From: Extensimonas sp963708545
Lineage (GTDB): Bacteria > Pseudomonadota > Gammaproteobacteria > Burkholderiales > Burkholderiaceae_C
NCBI GenBank assembly: GCA_963708545.1
Contig: CAVPUD010000102.1
Span: 1 to 39,045 of the forward strand
DNA: 39,045 bases
Reading direction: 5' to 3'
The notes beneath the pieces were generated by a model. That model saw nothing but the letters and a program-made list of their open reading frames with translations, did no database searches and had not been told where the DNA came from. Position numbers and translations under genes: made by a program. Below are positions 7,903 through 16,791 of the stretch, in pieces (position 1 is the stretch's first letter; every line of letters begins with the position of its first letter).

Positions 7903-8532
7903 TCAAGCGTCGGGCACCGGTGCGGGGCTTGTCTTGGGGCGCTGGGGTTTGGGGCGCGGCGCGGCGGTGGTGTGGATCTGCTGCGTGGCTTTTTCCATGT
8001 CGCCGCTCAGCAGCGCGGGCAGGGCCTGCAAGGCGTGCGCGATGGCGGCTTCGATCAGCCGGCGTTGCTCGGGCGAGGGCTTTTGCAGCACCCAGTGAAT
8101 GACCTCCGATTTCACGCCCGGATGCCCTATGCCTATGCGCAGGCGCCAGTAGTCGGGCGAGCCGAGTTGCGCATGGATGTCGCGCAGGCCGTTGTGGCCC
8201 GCGTGGCCGCCGCCGCGTTTGAGCTTGACCTGGCCCGCGGGCAGGTCGAGTTCGTCGTGCGCGACGAGGATTTCTTCTGGCGCGATCTTGTAAAAGCGCG
8301 CGAGCGCAGCCACCGACTTGCCCGAGAGATTCATGAAGGTCTGCGGCTCGAGCAGCCACAGGCCGCGCCCCTGGAAGCTGGTGCGCGCGACGAGCCCGTG
8401 GTAGCTGCGCTCGGGCACCAGTTGCACCCCCAGCGTCCGCGCCAGCGCGTCCAGCCACCAAAAGCCCGCGTTGTGGCGCGTGCCCTCGTATTCCGGGCCG
8501 GGGTTGCCCAGGCCGACGAAGAGTTTGATCAT
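7903..8532 (-). CDS. pth: peptidyl-tRNA hydrolase
   Basis: Recycles peptidyl-tRNA released by stalled ribosomes. It has 209 residues. Family motifs run from the N-terminus: MIKLFVGLGNPGPEYEGTRH (catalytic Asn10 and His20 region), FMNLSGKSV, HDELDLPAG and GGGHAGHNGLRDI. The Pro/Lys-rich C-terminal tail (about residues 190-209) is longer than in E. coli and looks disordered. It is the last gene of the - strand housekeeping block, 101 bases after rplY, with a terminator-like hairpin between them. Confidence 0.95.
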   Translation of the reverse strand: MIKLFVGLGNPGPEYEGTRHNAGFWWLDALARTLGVQLVPERSYHGLVARTSFQGRGLWLLEPQTFMNLSGKSVAALARFYKIAPEEILVAHDELDLPAGQVKLKRGGGHAGHNGLRDIHAQLGSPDYWRLRIGIGHPGVKSEVIHWVLQKPSPEQRRLIEAAIAHALQALPALLSGDMEKATQQIHTTAAPRPKPQRPKTSPAPVPDA

Positions 8533-8559
8533 GCAAAGATTATCGGGACAAAAACGACG

Positions 8560-8583
8560 ACGGCCCACGCAGTGGTGGGCCGT
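8560..8583 (-). terminator. Rho-independent-like terminator after rplY
   Basis: ACGGCCCAC (8560-8568) and GTGGGCCGT (8575-8583) form a 9-bp GC-rich stem with a 6-base loop. On the minus strand it is followed by CGTCGTTTTTG, so a T-run lies close behind. It would end or attenuate transcription after rplY and before pth; read the other way it is followed by only four T. Confidence 0.6.
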
Positions 8584-8633
8584 TTTGAGAATGACGACAG
8601 CCTGAAGGCTGCCGCCGGCGAAAGCAAAAAGGA

Positions 8634-9266
8634 TTACTTCTTGCCCTTGCCTTTGCCCTTGGTTTCGGCAGCAGGTGCAGCCTCGGCCGGGGTCTCGATT
8701 TCGGCCGCGGGCGGCACCACCGACACCAGCGCCGGGTTGCGATCGCTGCCGCGCACCACGGCCGTCACGCCCTTGGGCAGCTTGACATGCTGCAGATGCA
8801 GGGAGGCGCCTTTTTGCAGCGTGGAAAGATCGACGGCGATGAATTCGGGCAGGTCTGCAGGCATGCACGAGACTTCGAGTTCGGTCACGATGGGCGTGAC
8901 CAGGCACTTGTCCACTTTCACGGCGGGCGATTCTTCGACGCCGCTGTAGTGCAGCGGCACCTTCATGTGCAGCTTGGTTTTCTCATCGATGCGCTGGAAG
9001 TCGATGTGCAGCACCAGTTGTTTGAAAGGGTGGTATTGCACGTCGCGCAGCAGCACCTTGCTGGTCTGGCCGTTCAGTTCCATGTCGAGCACGCTCGAAT
9101 GGAAGGCTTCTTTTTTGAGCGCGTGCCACAGGGCATTGTGGTCGAGCTCGATCATTTGCGACTCGGCCGAACCGCCATAGACGATGCCGGGCGTCTTGCC
9201 CGTGTTGCGCAGGCGGCGGCTCGCACCCGTACCTTGCTTGCTGCGCTCGAAAGCGACGAATTGCAT
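8634..9266 (-). CDS. rplY: 50S ribosomal protein L25/general stress protein Ctc
   Basis: A 210-residue long-form L25 (CTC type): an N-terminal 5S rRNA-binding domain (MQFVAFERSKQGTGASRRLR through HIDFQRID) and a C-terminal beta domain, ending in a Lys/Gly-rich tail. ATG 9266 is chosen because it gives the family N-terminus and is preceded by AGGAGT; an upstream ATG at 9332 in the same frame adds an unlikely extension. It is placed between prs and pth, as in many betaproteobacteria. Confidence 0.93.
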   Translation of the reverse strand: MQFVAFERSKQGTGASRRLRNTGKTPGIVYGGSAESQMIELDHNALWHALKKEAFHSSVLDMELNGQTSKVLLRDVQYHPFKQLVLHIDFQRIDEKTKLHMKVPLHYSGVEESPAVKVDKCLVTPIVTELEVSCMPADLPEFIAVDLSTLQKGASLHLQHVKLPKGVTAVVRGSDRNPALVSVVPPAAEIETPAEAAPAAETKGKGKGKK

Positions 9267-9322
9267 GACTGACTCCTGAAAAATGGGGGGGCCGCGACCA
9301 GCCTCACCCCGTTGCTGAAAAA

Positions 9323-9338
9323 CCTGCAGCATTGCAGG
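9323..9338 (-). terminator. terminator-like hairpin after prs
   Basis: CCTGCA (9323-9328) and TGCAGG (9333-9338) make a 6-bp stem with a 4-base loop. On the minus strand it is followed at once by TTTTTC. It lies 54 bases past the prs stop and would partly separate prs from rplY. Confidence 0.5.
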
Positions 9339-9392
9339 CTTGCGTGCCGTTCTCGCATCCGCCTGCCCGAACTAGCGGACAGACAGTGAAAA

Positions 9393-10367
9393 TCAGAAAA
9401 GATTTTCCTGGTCGGAGAACAAACTCATGACCGACTCGCCCGTGGCGATGCGCTGGATCGTCTCGGCGATCAGCTGTGCGACGGAGAGCTGGCGAATCTT
9501 GGAACATTCCTTGGCCGCGTCGCTCAAGGGAATGGTGTTGGTGACCACGACTTCATCGAGCGCCCGCCCCTGGCTGAGGCGTTCTATGGCCGGGCCAGAG
9601 AAGATCGGGTGCGTGCAGTAGGCATAGACGTTTTTCGCGCCGCGCTCCTTGAGCACTTCGGCGGCTTTGACCAGCGTGCCGGCCGTGTCGATCATGTCGT
9701 CCATGATGACGCAGTTGCGCCCGTCGATCTCGCCGATCACGTGCATGACTTCGGACACGTTGGCCTTGGGCCGGCGCTTGTCGATGATGGCGAGGTCGCA
9801 GTTGAGTTGTTTGGCGAGCGCACGTGCACGCACCACGCCGCCCACGTCGGGCGACACGACGAGGAGGTCATCGTAGTTTTTCTGGCGCAAGTCGCGCAGC
9901 AGCACCGGCGAGGCGTAGATGTTGTCCACCGGAATGTCGAAAAATCCCTGGATCTGGTCGGCGTGCAAGTCCATGGTGAGCACGCGCGCCACGCCCACGG
10001 CCTGCAGCATGTTGGCGACCACCTTGGCCGAAATCGGCACGCGCGAGGAGCGCGGGCGGCGATCCTGGCGCGCATAGCCGAAGTAGGGGATCACGGCGCT
10101 GATGCGCTCGGCCGAGGCGCGCTTGAGCGCATCGACCATGATCAGCAGTTCCATGAGGTTTTCGTTCGTGGGCGCGCAGGTGGACTGCACCACGAAGACG
10201 TCGCGCGCACGCACGTTTTGCTTGATTTCGACGGCCACCTCGCCGTCGGAAAAGCGCCCCACATCGGCCGCGCCCAGGCGCGTGCCCAGGTGGTGCACGA
10301 TTTCGGCGGCCAAGCCGGGATTGGCATTGCCCGTGAAAACCATGAAATCGGGTTGATTGGCTTGCAT
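9393..10367 (-). CDS. prs: ribose-phosphate pyrophosphokinase
   Basis: Makes PRPP from ribose 5-phosphate and ATP for nucleotide, His and Trp synthesis. It has 324 residues. The typical motifs are present: FSDGE and the RDVFVVQST region, GYARQDRR (ATP binding), DLHADQIQGFFDIP, and the PRPP loop MDDMIDTAGT. ATG 10367 is preferred over an upstream ATG at 10409 because it gives the family start. It lies downstream of tRNA-Gln and ispE on the same strand. Confidence 0.95.
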   Translation of the reverse strand: MQANQPDFMVFTGNANPGLAAEIVHHLGTRLGAADVGRFSDGEVAVEIKQNVRARDVFVVQSTCAPTNENLMELLIMVDALKRASAERISAVIPYFGYARQDRRPRSSRVPISAKVVANMLQAVGVARVLTMDLHADQIQGFFDIPVDNIYASPVLLRDLRQKNYDDLLVVSPDVGGVVRARALAKQLNCDLAIIDKRRPKANVSEVMHVIGEIDGRNCVIMDDMIDTAGTLVKAAEVLKERGAKNVYAYCTHPIFSGPAIERLSQGRALDEVVVTNTIPLSDAAKECSKIRQLSVAQLIAETIQRIATGESVMSLFSDQENLF

Positions 10368-10503
10368 GTGCGTCCCAGCGATCGGAGAGAGGGCCCGCGC
10401 GCAGATCACAGTTGGTGCAACGCTGGGCGCACTTGCAGCGCGAAGCCCGTTGCTACAAGCGGATCCGACATGGTTGCGTGTGCTCTACAGGTTTTGGAAG
10501 ATT

Positions 10504-10580
10504 TGGCAGGGGAGGAAGGATTCGAACCCTCGCATGCCGGAATCAAAATCCGGTGCCTTGACCAACTTGGCGACTCCCCT
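10504..10580 (-). tRNA. tRNA-Gln (anticodon UUG)
   Basis: On the minus strand the acceptor arms AGGGGAG (10580-10574) and CTCCCCT (10514-10508) pair over 7 bp, followed by discriminator G and an encoded CCA (10506-10504). The anticodon stem CCGGA/TCCGG holds the loop TTTTGAT with anticodon TTG, and the T arm has GGTTCGAATCC. The position between ispE and prs is the conserved one for this tRNA in Burkholderiales. Confidence 0.95.
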
Positions 10581-10605
10581 ACACAGGTCAACTGCCGAAG
10601 GCAGC

Positions 10606-11490
10606 TCACCGCAAACTTTCATCGGACGCCCAGTCCACCAGCGGATGGAGCATCAAATTTTCACATACTTTGACTTTCCACCCTTTTGGGGTCTGGGTGA
10701 CGTCCAAAAAGACGTCGCCAGGGTCTGTCGTATGGGCCCATTGCGCAAACACCGCACTGCCAGAGCCTGTCATCCTGGCCTGCAAGCCCCGCGATTGTAG
10801 CCATGCAATGGCTTGGTTTATCTCGGGACACAGTACCTGGGCAACCGGTTGCAGGTCATTGCGACCATAGCTGTAGGGTGCTGCAGCAAAGCCCAAAATT
10901 GTAGCAGCTTCGGAGTTGCGTTGAAGGCTGGACGAGGAAAAAATTTCGCGCGTGTCCAGCCCCGCCGTGGGCTTGACGACCACGAAGCGGGCGCGCGGCA
11001 GTTGCACCGTGGGCGCGAGCGGCGTGATCTGCTCGCCTATTCCTTCGACCCAGGCATTGTGTCCACGCAGGAAAAACGGCACGTCCGCGCCCAGCGCCAG
11101 CCCAATGCGCTCGAGCGCCGCGCGCGGCAGGTGCAGGTTCCACAGCCGGTTGAGCGCCAGCAGCGTGGTGGCGGCATCCGAGGAGCCGCCGCCCATGCCG
11201 GCCTGGGCCGGGATGCGCTTGAGCACGCTGATCTGTACGCCCGCGCCGCAGCCCGTGGCAGCCTGCAGGGCCTGCGCGGCGCGCACACTGAGGTCGAGCG
11301 TGGGCAGCGGCTCCCCAAGGTCGGTGCGCGCGATGCGGCCGTCGGTGCGGCGCTCGAAATGCAGCGTGTCGCACCAATCGATCAGCATGAAAGCGGACTG
11401 CAGCAGGTGGTAGCCGTCGTCCCGGCGACCCGTGACGTGCAAAAAGAGGTTGAGCTTGGCCGGCGCGGGTACGTCGTACAGGGCTTGCAT
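10606..11490 (-). CDS. ispE: 4-diphosphocytidyl-2-C-methyl-D-erythritol kinase
   Basis: GHMP kinase of the non-mevalonate isoprenoid pathway; phosphorylates CDP-methylerythritol. It has 294 residues. Visible motifs are PAPAKLNLFLHV (substrate-binding Lys), the ATP loop PAQAGMGGGSSDAATTL, LGADVPFFL, and the C-terminal GHMP motif MTGSGSAVFA. It is part of the lolB-ispE-tRNA-prs block, 24 bases after the lolB stop. Confidence 0.95.
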   Translation of the reverse strand: MQALYDVPAPAKLNLFLHVTGRRDDGYHLLQSAFMLIDWCDTLHFERRTDGRIARTDLGEPLPTLDLSVRAAQALQAATGCGAGVQISVLKRIPAQAGMGGGSSDAATTLLALNRLWNLHLPRAALERIGLALGADVPFFLRGHNAWVEGIGEQITPLAPTVQLPRARFVVVKPTAGLDTREIFSSSSLQRNSEAATILGFAAAPYSYGRNDLQPVAQVLCPEINQAIAWLQSRGLQARMTGSGSAVFAQWAHTTDPGDVFLDVTQTPKGWKVKVCENLMLHPLVDWASDESLR

Positions 11491-11514
11491 GGCAGGGCAG
11501 ATTGGAACAGGTTC

Positions 11515-12055
11515 TTAGCGCGTGAGCGCGATGCGCAGCGTCGCGGGTGGCGGCGGGTCGCTGCGCTGCGCGAGCACACGGCCCTCGGGCAGGGCCGACA
11601 GGTCGACCTGCCAGCCCGCCGCCGGCGTGTCTGATGCCTTGCAGCCAGTCGAACAGGGCCGCCACGGGGATGCGGCTGCCGGCAGCGTCTTGCAGCAGGG
11701 CTTCGAGTGATGCTGCCTGCCGCGTTTGCTGGCCCGTTTGCAGCGCGGCTTCGCCCGGCTGCCAGCGCAGCACGGCAAGGGTGCTGCCGAGCGGGCTCGA
11801 GAGCACGAGTTCACCTTGCGCGGGCGAGCCGCGCAGCTCGAACAGCGCGGAAAAAGACTGTGCCTCGTCGCCTTGCACCAGCAGCGCCAGGCGCCCGGTC
11901 CACACGGATGAGGCCCCTGGCGGTGCGCTGGCGCGAGGCGGCTGCGCGCAGCCTGCGAAGGCGAGCAGCAGACCCAGGCAAAGCGCCCACATTCCCATGC
12001 GCAATGGGGTGATGCGCCCAGGCAGATGTGGGCCTTGGCTCGCAGTTTGAAGCAT
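11515..12055 (-). pseudogene. lolB: outer-membrane lipoprotein LolB, one frameshift
   Basis: LolB receives lipoproteins from LolA and inserts them in the outer membrane. The N-terminus has a signal peptide ending in the lipobox LAFAGC, followed by WTGRLALLVQGDEAQSFSALFELRG, broken here only by my counting, then LVLSSPLGSTLAVLRW. Near + strand position 11632 an apparent extra base shifts the frame: FDWLQGI continues as DTPAAGWQVDLSALPEG and ends in TLRIALTR only if one base is removed. With repair the product is about 180 residues, normal for LolB. ATG 12055 is the longest start; the internal ATG giving MGMWALCLGL is also plausible. Sequence error is likelier than true loss, because LolB is generally essential. 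Confidence 0.85.
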
Positions 12056-12086
12056 GTATAGCGGACGGAGCGCGGCTTACGCGGCC

Positions 12087-13863
12087 TCAGAGGCGCACGC
12101 CCAGGCGCTTGAGGGTCGATTGCAAAGTTTCGTTGTCGGGGTTCAGGCGCCGCCCTTCTTTCCAGATGCTCAAGGCGCGGTGGCGCTCGCCCATGCTCCA
12201 GAGGACTTCACCGAGGTGCGCGGCGATTTCCGCGTCGGGGCGGGTTTTGTAGGCCGACTCGAGCAGGCGCACCGCCTCGGCATGGTTGCCGAGGCGGAAC
12301 TCCACCCAGCCCAGGCTGTCGGTGATGAAGGGGTCGCCAGGCGCAAATTCGAGCGCCTTGCTGACCAGGCGCCTGGCCTCTTCGAGCTGCACGCCTCTAT
12401 CGGCGAGCGAATAGCCGAGCGCGTTGTAGGCATGAAAGTAGTTGGGGCGGCGCGCGATGAGTTCACGCAGCAGCTTTTCCATGAGCTCCGGGTTGCCGGC
12501 CTTTTCGGCCAGCACGGCCTGGTCATAGACGAGGTCATCGTCCTGGGGGTAGAGTGCCACCAGCTGGCTTTGCACCTCGAAGGCTTCGCGGTACATGCGC
12601 ATTTCTTGCAGCAGCTGCACCTCGGCTTGCAGCTTCAGGCGCGCGGCCTGCGGCGTTGCGCTGGGCAGGTTTTGCAGAGAGTGCGCGCGCCTCCTCGATC
12701 TTGCCCTGGTGTGCGAGCACGGATGCGCGCTGGCGCTGCACGCTGAACATCTCGTCGGCGTTGTCTATGCGTTTGAGCCAGGATTCCGCGGCAGCATAGT
12801 CGTGCTTTTTCTCGGCAATTTGCGCTTGCATCAAATAAGCCTGGGTCAGGCCGCGCTGCCGGGTCTGTGGGTCGATGTCGGCGCTGGGGACGAGCTCCAG
12901 AAAGCGCTGCAGGGATTTTTCCGCGTCGCCCAGCTGGTTTCTTTGCAGCTGCAGCGCCGCGAGCAGCAGCCAGGTGTCGGGAAAGTCCGGCTTGGCGCGG
13001 GTTACGGCCTGCAACTCTTTTTCCGCATCCGCATCGCGCTGTAGATTCAGCAGCACCCCGGCATACGCCAGACGCAACTCGGGCTTGGGCTGGCCGGCCA
13101 GATAGCGATTGACCAAGGCTTGTGCCTGGGTTTGCCCGGATTCGAGCAATTCCAGCGCGAGCAGCATGGCGCCGTCGTTTGTGGGGGCGAGCGCTTGCGC
13201 GCGCTGTGCGGCCTCGAGCGCACCGACGCTGTCCCTGGCGGCGAGCCGCATGCGCCCCACCGTCACCCAGGCAGCAGGCGCGACCGCAGGCTCGGCGAGC
13301 ACGTCAGCGAGTGCCTGCTCCACCACCTGCGCGGCCAGGGTTTTGTCGCTGGCACGCGCATAGAGTTGCGGCACCATGGTGAGCAGCGCAGTTTTGTCCT
13401 GCGCCGCGGCCTGTGCGAGCTCCTGGCGCAGCAGTTGCGGAGTTTCGTCGATCCGATTGAGCGCCACCAGAATCTGCAGCAAGTAGCGGTTGGCCTCGCG
13501 CGAGTCTGGGTACGCCTCCTTCCAGGCCTGCACGGCCTGGAGCGCGTAGTCGCCCGAGCGCGCCTGCAGGGCGATGTCGGCCGCGCGGCGGTAAAGCTGC
13601 TCGTCGCCGCTGCGTCGCGCGGCTTCGAGCATGAGCGCGTAAGCGGCACCCGGGTCGCCGGTGCGCAGGTTCAATTCGCCCAGAAAGACTTCGTAAAAAA
13701 GCTCGGCGTTCAGCGCCGCCTGCGCGTCGGAGGCGCTGGGCGCAGCGACGCGCTTGTCGTGCTGTTCCGCGGCCGCATGGGCGTGGTTGGTCAAACCCGC
13801 AAAAGCAGCCAGCGCGAGGGCTGCGGCGAAGGCGGTGGTGCGCAAGCGAAGGGATCGAATCAT
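12087..13863 (-). pseudogene. TPR-repeat protein with signal peptide, one frameshift
   Basis: After repair this is a protein of about 590 residues with an N-terminal signal peptide (MIRSLRLRTTAFAAALALAA through HAHAA) and many tetratricopeptide repeats, so it is probably periplasmic or attached to the envelope. Examples of repeat units are AAYALMLEAARRSGDEQLYRRA and, near the end, FHAYNALGYSLADRG, cut here to stay short. The frame breaks near + strand 12678, where an extra base turns ARALLQNLPS into ARALSAKPAQ. The last 180 residues read on in another frame to a TGA at 12089-12087. A TPR protein next to lolB is common in Burkholderiales; its function is not known, though outer-membrane assembly is plausible. 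Confidence 0.8.
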
Positions 13864-13910
13864 CGGGCCATAATAATCGAAGCATCCCCACTGAACCTGA
13901 ATGCCCCCGC

Positions 13911-14726
13911 ATGCCTGAGCTACCCGAAGTCGAGGCCACGCGCCGCAGTTTTGCCGATGCCATCGTGGGCGCACGGGTGCAAGGGCTGTGGCTGGGCAAG
14001 CCCCTGCGCTGGCCGCTCGGGTGTGCGCCGCAGGCGCTCGTGGGGCTGCGGGTGCTGGGGGTGCGCCGCCGCGGCAAGTACCTGCTCGTCGATCTGGAGC
14101 AGGGGCTTTTGCTCCTGCATCTGGGCATGTCGGGAAGTCTGCGTTTTGCCATGAACCTGCCGCCGCCAGGAAGCCACGACCACTTCGACCTTGTGACTTC
14201 GCACGGCACTCTGCGCCTGCACGATCCACGGCGCTTCGGGGCGGTGGTGTATGCGCCGAGCGAGCAGCATCCTGCAGCGCAAAAGTTGCTCGCAGGGCTC
14301 GGTGTCGAGCCTCTGTCCGAAGCCTTCACGGTGGATCAGTTTGCTTGCGGGCTGCGAAAAAGCAGGGCGCCGATCAAGCAGGTCTTGCTCGCCGGGCGGC
14401 TGGTCGTGGGGGTGGGCAATATCTATGCGAACGAGGCTTTGTTTCTGGCGGGGATACGGCCCACCACGCTAGCGATGCGGCTGGGGCTTGCGCGCGTGCG
14501 CAGGCTCCACGCGGCGATCCGCGAGGTGCTGGCGCAGGCCATCGCGCTGGGCGGTACCACCTTGCGCAACTTTTCCAATGCGGCGGGGGCGGCTGGGCAT
14601 TTTCAGCATGCGACGCAGGTCTATGGCCGCGCGGATGCGCCGTGCCGGGTGTGCGGTGCGCCGATCCGCTGGCTCCAGCAAGGCCAGCGCAGCAGTTATT
14701 TCTGTCCGCGTTGTCAGCGTGCCTGA
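13911..14726 (+). CDS. mutM: formamidopyrimidine-DNA glycosylase
   Basis: Removes 8-oxoguanine and formamidopyrimidines from DNA and cuts the strand by beta/delta elimination. It has 271 residues. It starts MPELPEVEATRR, with Pro2 as nucleophile after Met removal and Glu3 as acid; Lys56 (RRGKYLLVDL) is the conserved Lys. VVGVGNIYANEALF is the helix-two-turns-helix, and the C-terminal zinc finger has CRVCG and CPRC. It is divergent from the TPR gene with 47 bases between starts, a gap that must hold both promoters. Confidence 0.95.
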   Translation: MPELPEVEATRRSFADAIVGARVQGLWLGKPLRWPLGCAPQALVGLRVLGVRRRGKYLLVDLEQGLLLLHLGMSGSLRFAMNLPPPGSHDHFDLVTSHGTLRLHDPRRFGAVVYAPSEQHPAAQKLLAGLGVEPLSEAFTVDQFACGLRKSRAPIKQVLLAGRLVVGVGNIYANEALFLAGIRPTTLAMRLGLARVRRLHAAIREVLAQAIALGGTTLRNFSNAAGAAGHFQHATQVYGRADAPCRVCGAPIRWLQQGQRSSYFCPRCQRA

Positions 14727-14829
14727 TGTTCTGCGTTCAGCCGCGCGAGGAAAGGGCTGGATGCTATATATTGCGTTGACTATTGCGTTAACCTCCGCAT
14801 AGGCGGCATTCATCCAAGTCGGGAGCAAC

Positions 14830-16791
14830 GTGGGGCCATCCTTCAACGAACAGTTCGATCAGCATGGCGTGTGGCGGCGCGGCTTCGCGCAGCAGTTGCA
14901 CGCCTTGTCCATCTGGCTGGCGGACCATGAGCTCTTGGATGCGGCCATCGAAGAGCAGCTGCAGCGGCTCGAGGCGCAGGTGCGTAGCGACCAGGTGATG
15001 GTGGCCTTCGTCGCGGAGTTTTCGCGCGGCAAGTCCGAACTCATCAATGCCATCTTTTTTGCTGGTTACGGGCGCCGCATCATGCCCGCCAGCGCCGGGC
15101 GCACCACCATGTGCCCTACGGAGCTGGCCTACGATCCTGCAGCGCCTGCGAGTTTGCGTCTGCTGCCGATCGAAACCCGCCTGCAGCCGCAGGGGCTGAC
15201 GGAGTGGCGCCAGCGGCCCGCGCACTGGACCGAGCTGCCCCTCGATCCGAACGACGCCAACCAGATGGCGCAGGCCATCGCCAAGGTGGCGCAGGTGCGC
15301 AAGGTCACGCAGAGCGAGGCCCGGGCCTTGGGGTTCTGGCACGATGACTTGCCCGAAGAAAACCCTTTGCCCGACGCGCAGGGCCTGGTTGAAGTGCCCA
15401 TGTGGCGCCATGCGCTGATCAATTTTCCGCACCCCCTGCTCAAGCAGGGGCTGGTCATCCTCGACACGCCCGGCCTGAACGCCGTCGGGGCCGAGCCCGA
15501 GTTGACCGTGGGCCTGATTCCCCAAGCCCATGCGGTGGTTTTCATTCTCGGGGCGGATACGGGCGTCACGCGTTCGGACTTGGCGATCTGGCGTGAGCAC
15601 CTGGCGCCGGCGGCCGAAAGTGCGGCGGCGCGGCTGGTCGTGCTGAACAAGATAGACACCTTGTGGGACAGCCTCGATTCCCCCGCACAGGTGCAGGCAC
15701 AGCTGGAGCGCCAGTGTGAAACCGTGGCGCAGGTGCTCGATGTGCCGCGCACCCAGGTCGTGCCCATCTCCGCGCAAAAAGGCCTGATGGCCAAGATTGC
15801 CTGCGATGACCTGTTGCTCGAATCCAGCGGTTTGCCAGTGCTCGAAGATGCCCTGGCGCTAGGAATCATGGGGCAGCGCCAGGCCATTTTGCGTGCGGCC
15901 GTCGCTGCGGGGGTGGCTAAGCTGCAGGCCCAGGCGGTGCGCCTCATCCATATCCGCCAGCGCGACCTCGATGATCAAATGGCCGAGCTGCGCAGCCTGC
16001 GCGGCAAAAACGCCTCGGTCATAGGCGTCATGCGCAAGCGCATCGAGCAGGAGCAGTATGAATTCGATCAGAGCGCGGCCAAAATTCAGGCCGTGCGTTC
16101 CGTGCACCTCAAATTGCTGCGCGACATGTTCCAGCAACTCGGCACGAAAGCGCTCAAAGCAGAACTGGCCGAATTGGCGCAGGCGCTGCAACAAAAAGGG
16201 GTCAAGCTTGGCGTGCGCAAAATCTACGCGCAGACCTTCAAGCGCTTGCGCGCCACGCTCGACAAGGTGCAGGCCGGTGCTGCGGAAATCCAGGCCATGC
16301 TCGAGGGCACGTTTCGCCAGCTGAACGCCGAATTTGGTTTTTCGCTGCAGGTGCCGCCGACGCCGCAACTCAGCGCTTTTGCGCAGGAGCTTGCGCGCAT
16401 CGAACAAAGCCACGTGCAGTATCTGAGCGTGAGCAATGCACTCAGGCTGGCGCAGGGCGCGTTTGCCGAGCGGCTGGTGCGCGCACTGGGTACACGCTTG
16501 CGCACGGTCTATGAATCCGCGGCGAACGACCTCGAGCTTTGGAGCAAGTCGGCCACGGCGCAGCTCGATGCCCAGCTGCGTGAGCGCCGGCGCAGTTTTG
16601 CTAGGCGCATGGAGGCGGTGGAACGCATCCAGCAGGCCGCGAGCGGACTCGTGGAGCGCATCGCCGAGATCGAGGCCAGCGAGCAGGAATTGATCGACCT
16701 GGAGCGCGAGCTTGCCCAGCGTGTGGCGCTGCTCACCGCCTTGGGCGCTCCCGGGCAAGCCGCGGAAGGTGCGCGTTTCTCGCCGGCATGA
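14830..16791 (+). CDS. dynamin-like GTPase
   Basis: A 653-residue bacterial dynamin-like protein starting at GTG 14830 behind GGGAG. The GTPase motifs are G1 AEFSRGKS (residues 62-69), G2 Thr pair at 92-93, G3 LDTPG (211-215) and G4 NKID (273-276); SAQKG looks like G5. The first glycine of the P-loop GxxxxGKS pattern is Ala62 here. The second half is strongly helical with Gln- and Ala-rich heptads, as in dynamin stalks, and has no obvious membrane helix. Bacterial dynamins remodel membranes, but some related proteins act elsewhere. The last four bases overlap the mutY start (ATGA), and mutM lies 103 bases upstream, so it sits inside a DNA-repair cluster. Confidence 0.88.
   Translation: MGPSFNEQFDQHGVWRRGFAQQLHALSIWLADHELLDAAIEEQLQRLEAQVRSDQVMVAFVAEFSRGKSELINAIFFAGYGRRIMPASAGRTTMCPTELAYDPAAPASLRLLPIETRLQPQGLTEWRQRPAHWTELPLDPNDANQMAQAIAKVAQVRKVTQSEARALGFWHDDLPEENPLPDAQGLVEVPMWRHALINFPHPLLKQGLVILDTPGLNAVGAEPELTVGLIPQAHAVVFILGADTGVTRSDLAIWREHLAPAAESAAARLVVLNKIDTLWDSLDSPAQVQAQLERQCETVAQVLDVPRTQVVPISAQKGLMAKIACDDLLLESSGLPVLEDALALGIMGQRQAILRAAVAAGVAKLQAQAVRLIHIRQRDLDDQMAELRSLRGKNASVIGVMRKRIEQEQYEFDQSAAKIQAVRSVHLKLLRDMFQQLGTKALKAELAELAQALQQKGVKLGVRKIYAQTFKRLRATLDKVQAGAAEIQAMLEGTFRQLNAEFGFSLQVPPTPQLSAFAQELARIEQSHVQYLSVSNALRLAQGAFAERLVRALGTRLRTVYESAANDLELWSKSATAQLDAQLRERRRSFARRMEAVERIQQAASGLVERIAEIEASEQELIDLERELAQRVALLTALGAPGQAAEGARFSPA

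Noticed and set aside
14770..14800. TTGACT box with a possible promoter upstream of the dynamin-like gene
   Set aside because: The matching -10 (CATAGG) fits poorly; direct repeats of ATTGCGTT are present, but nothing decides a promoter.
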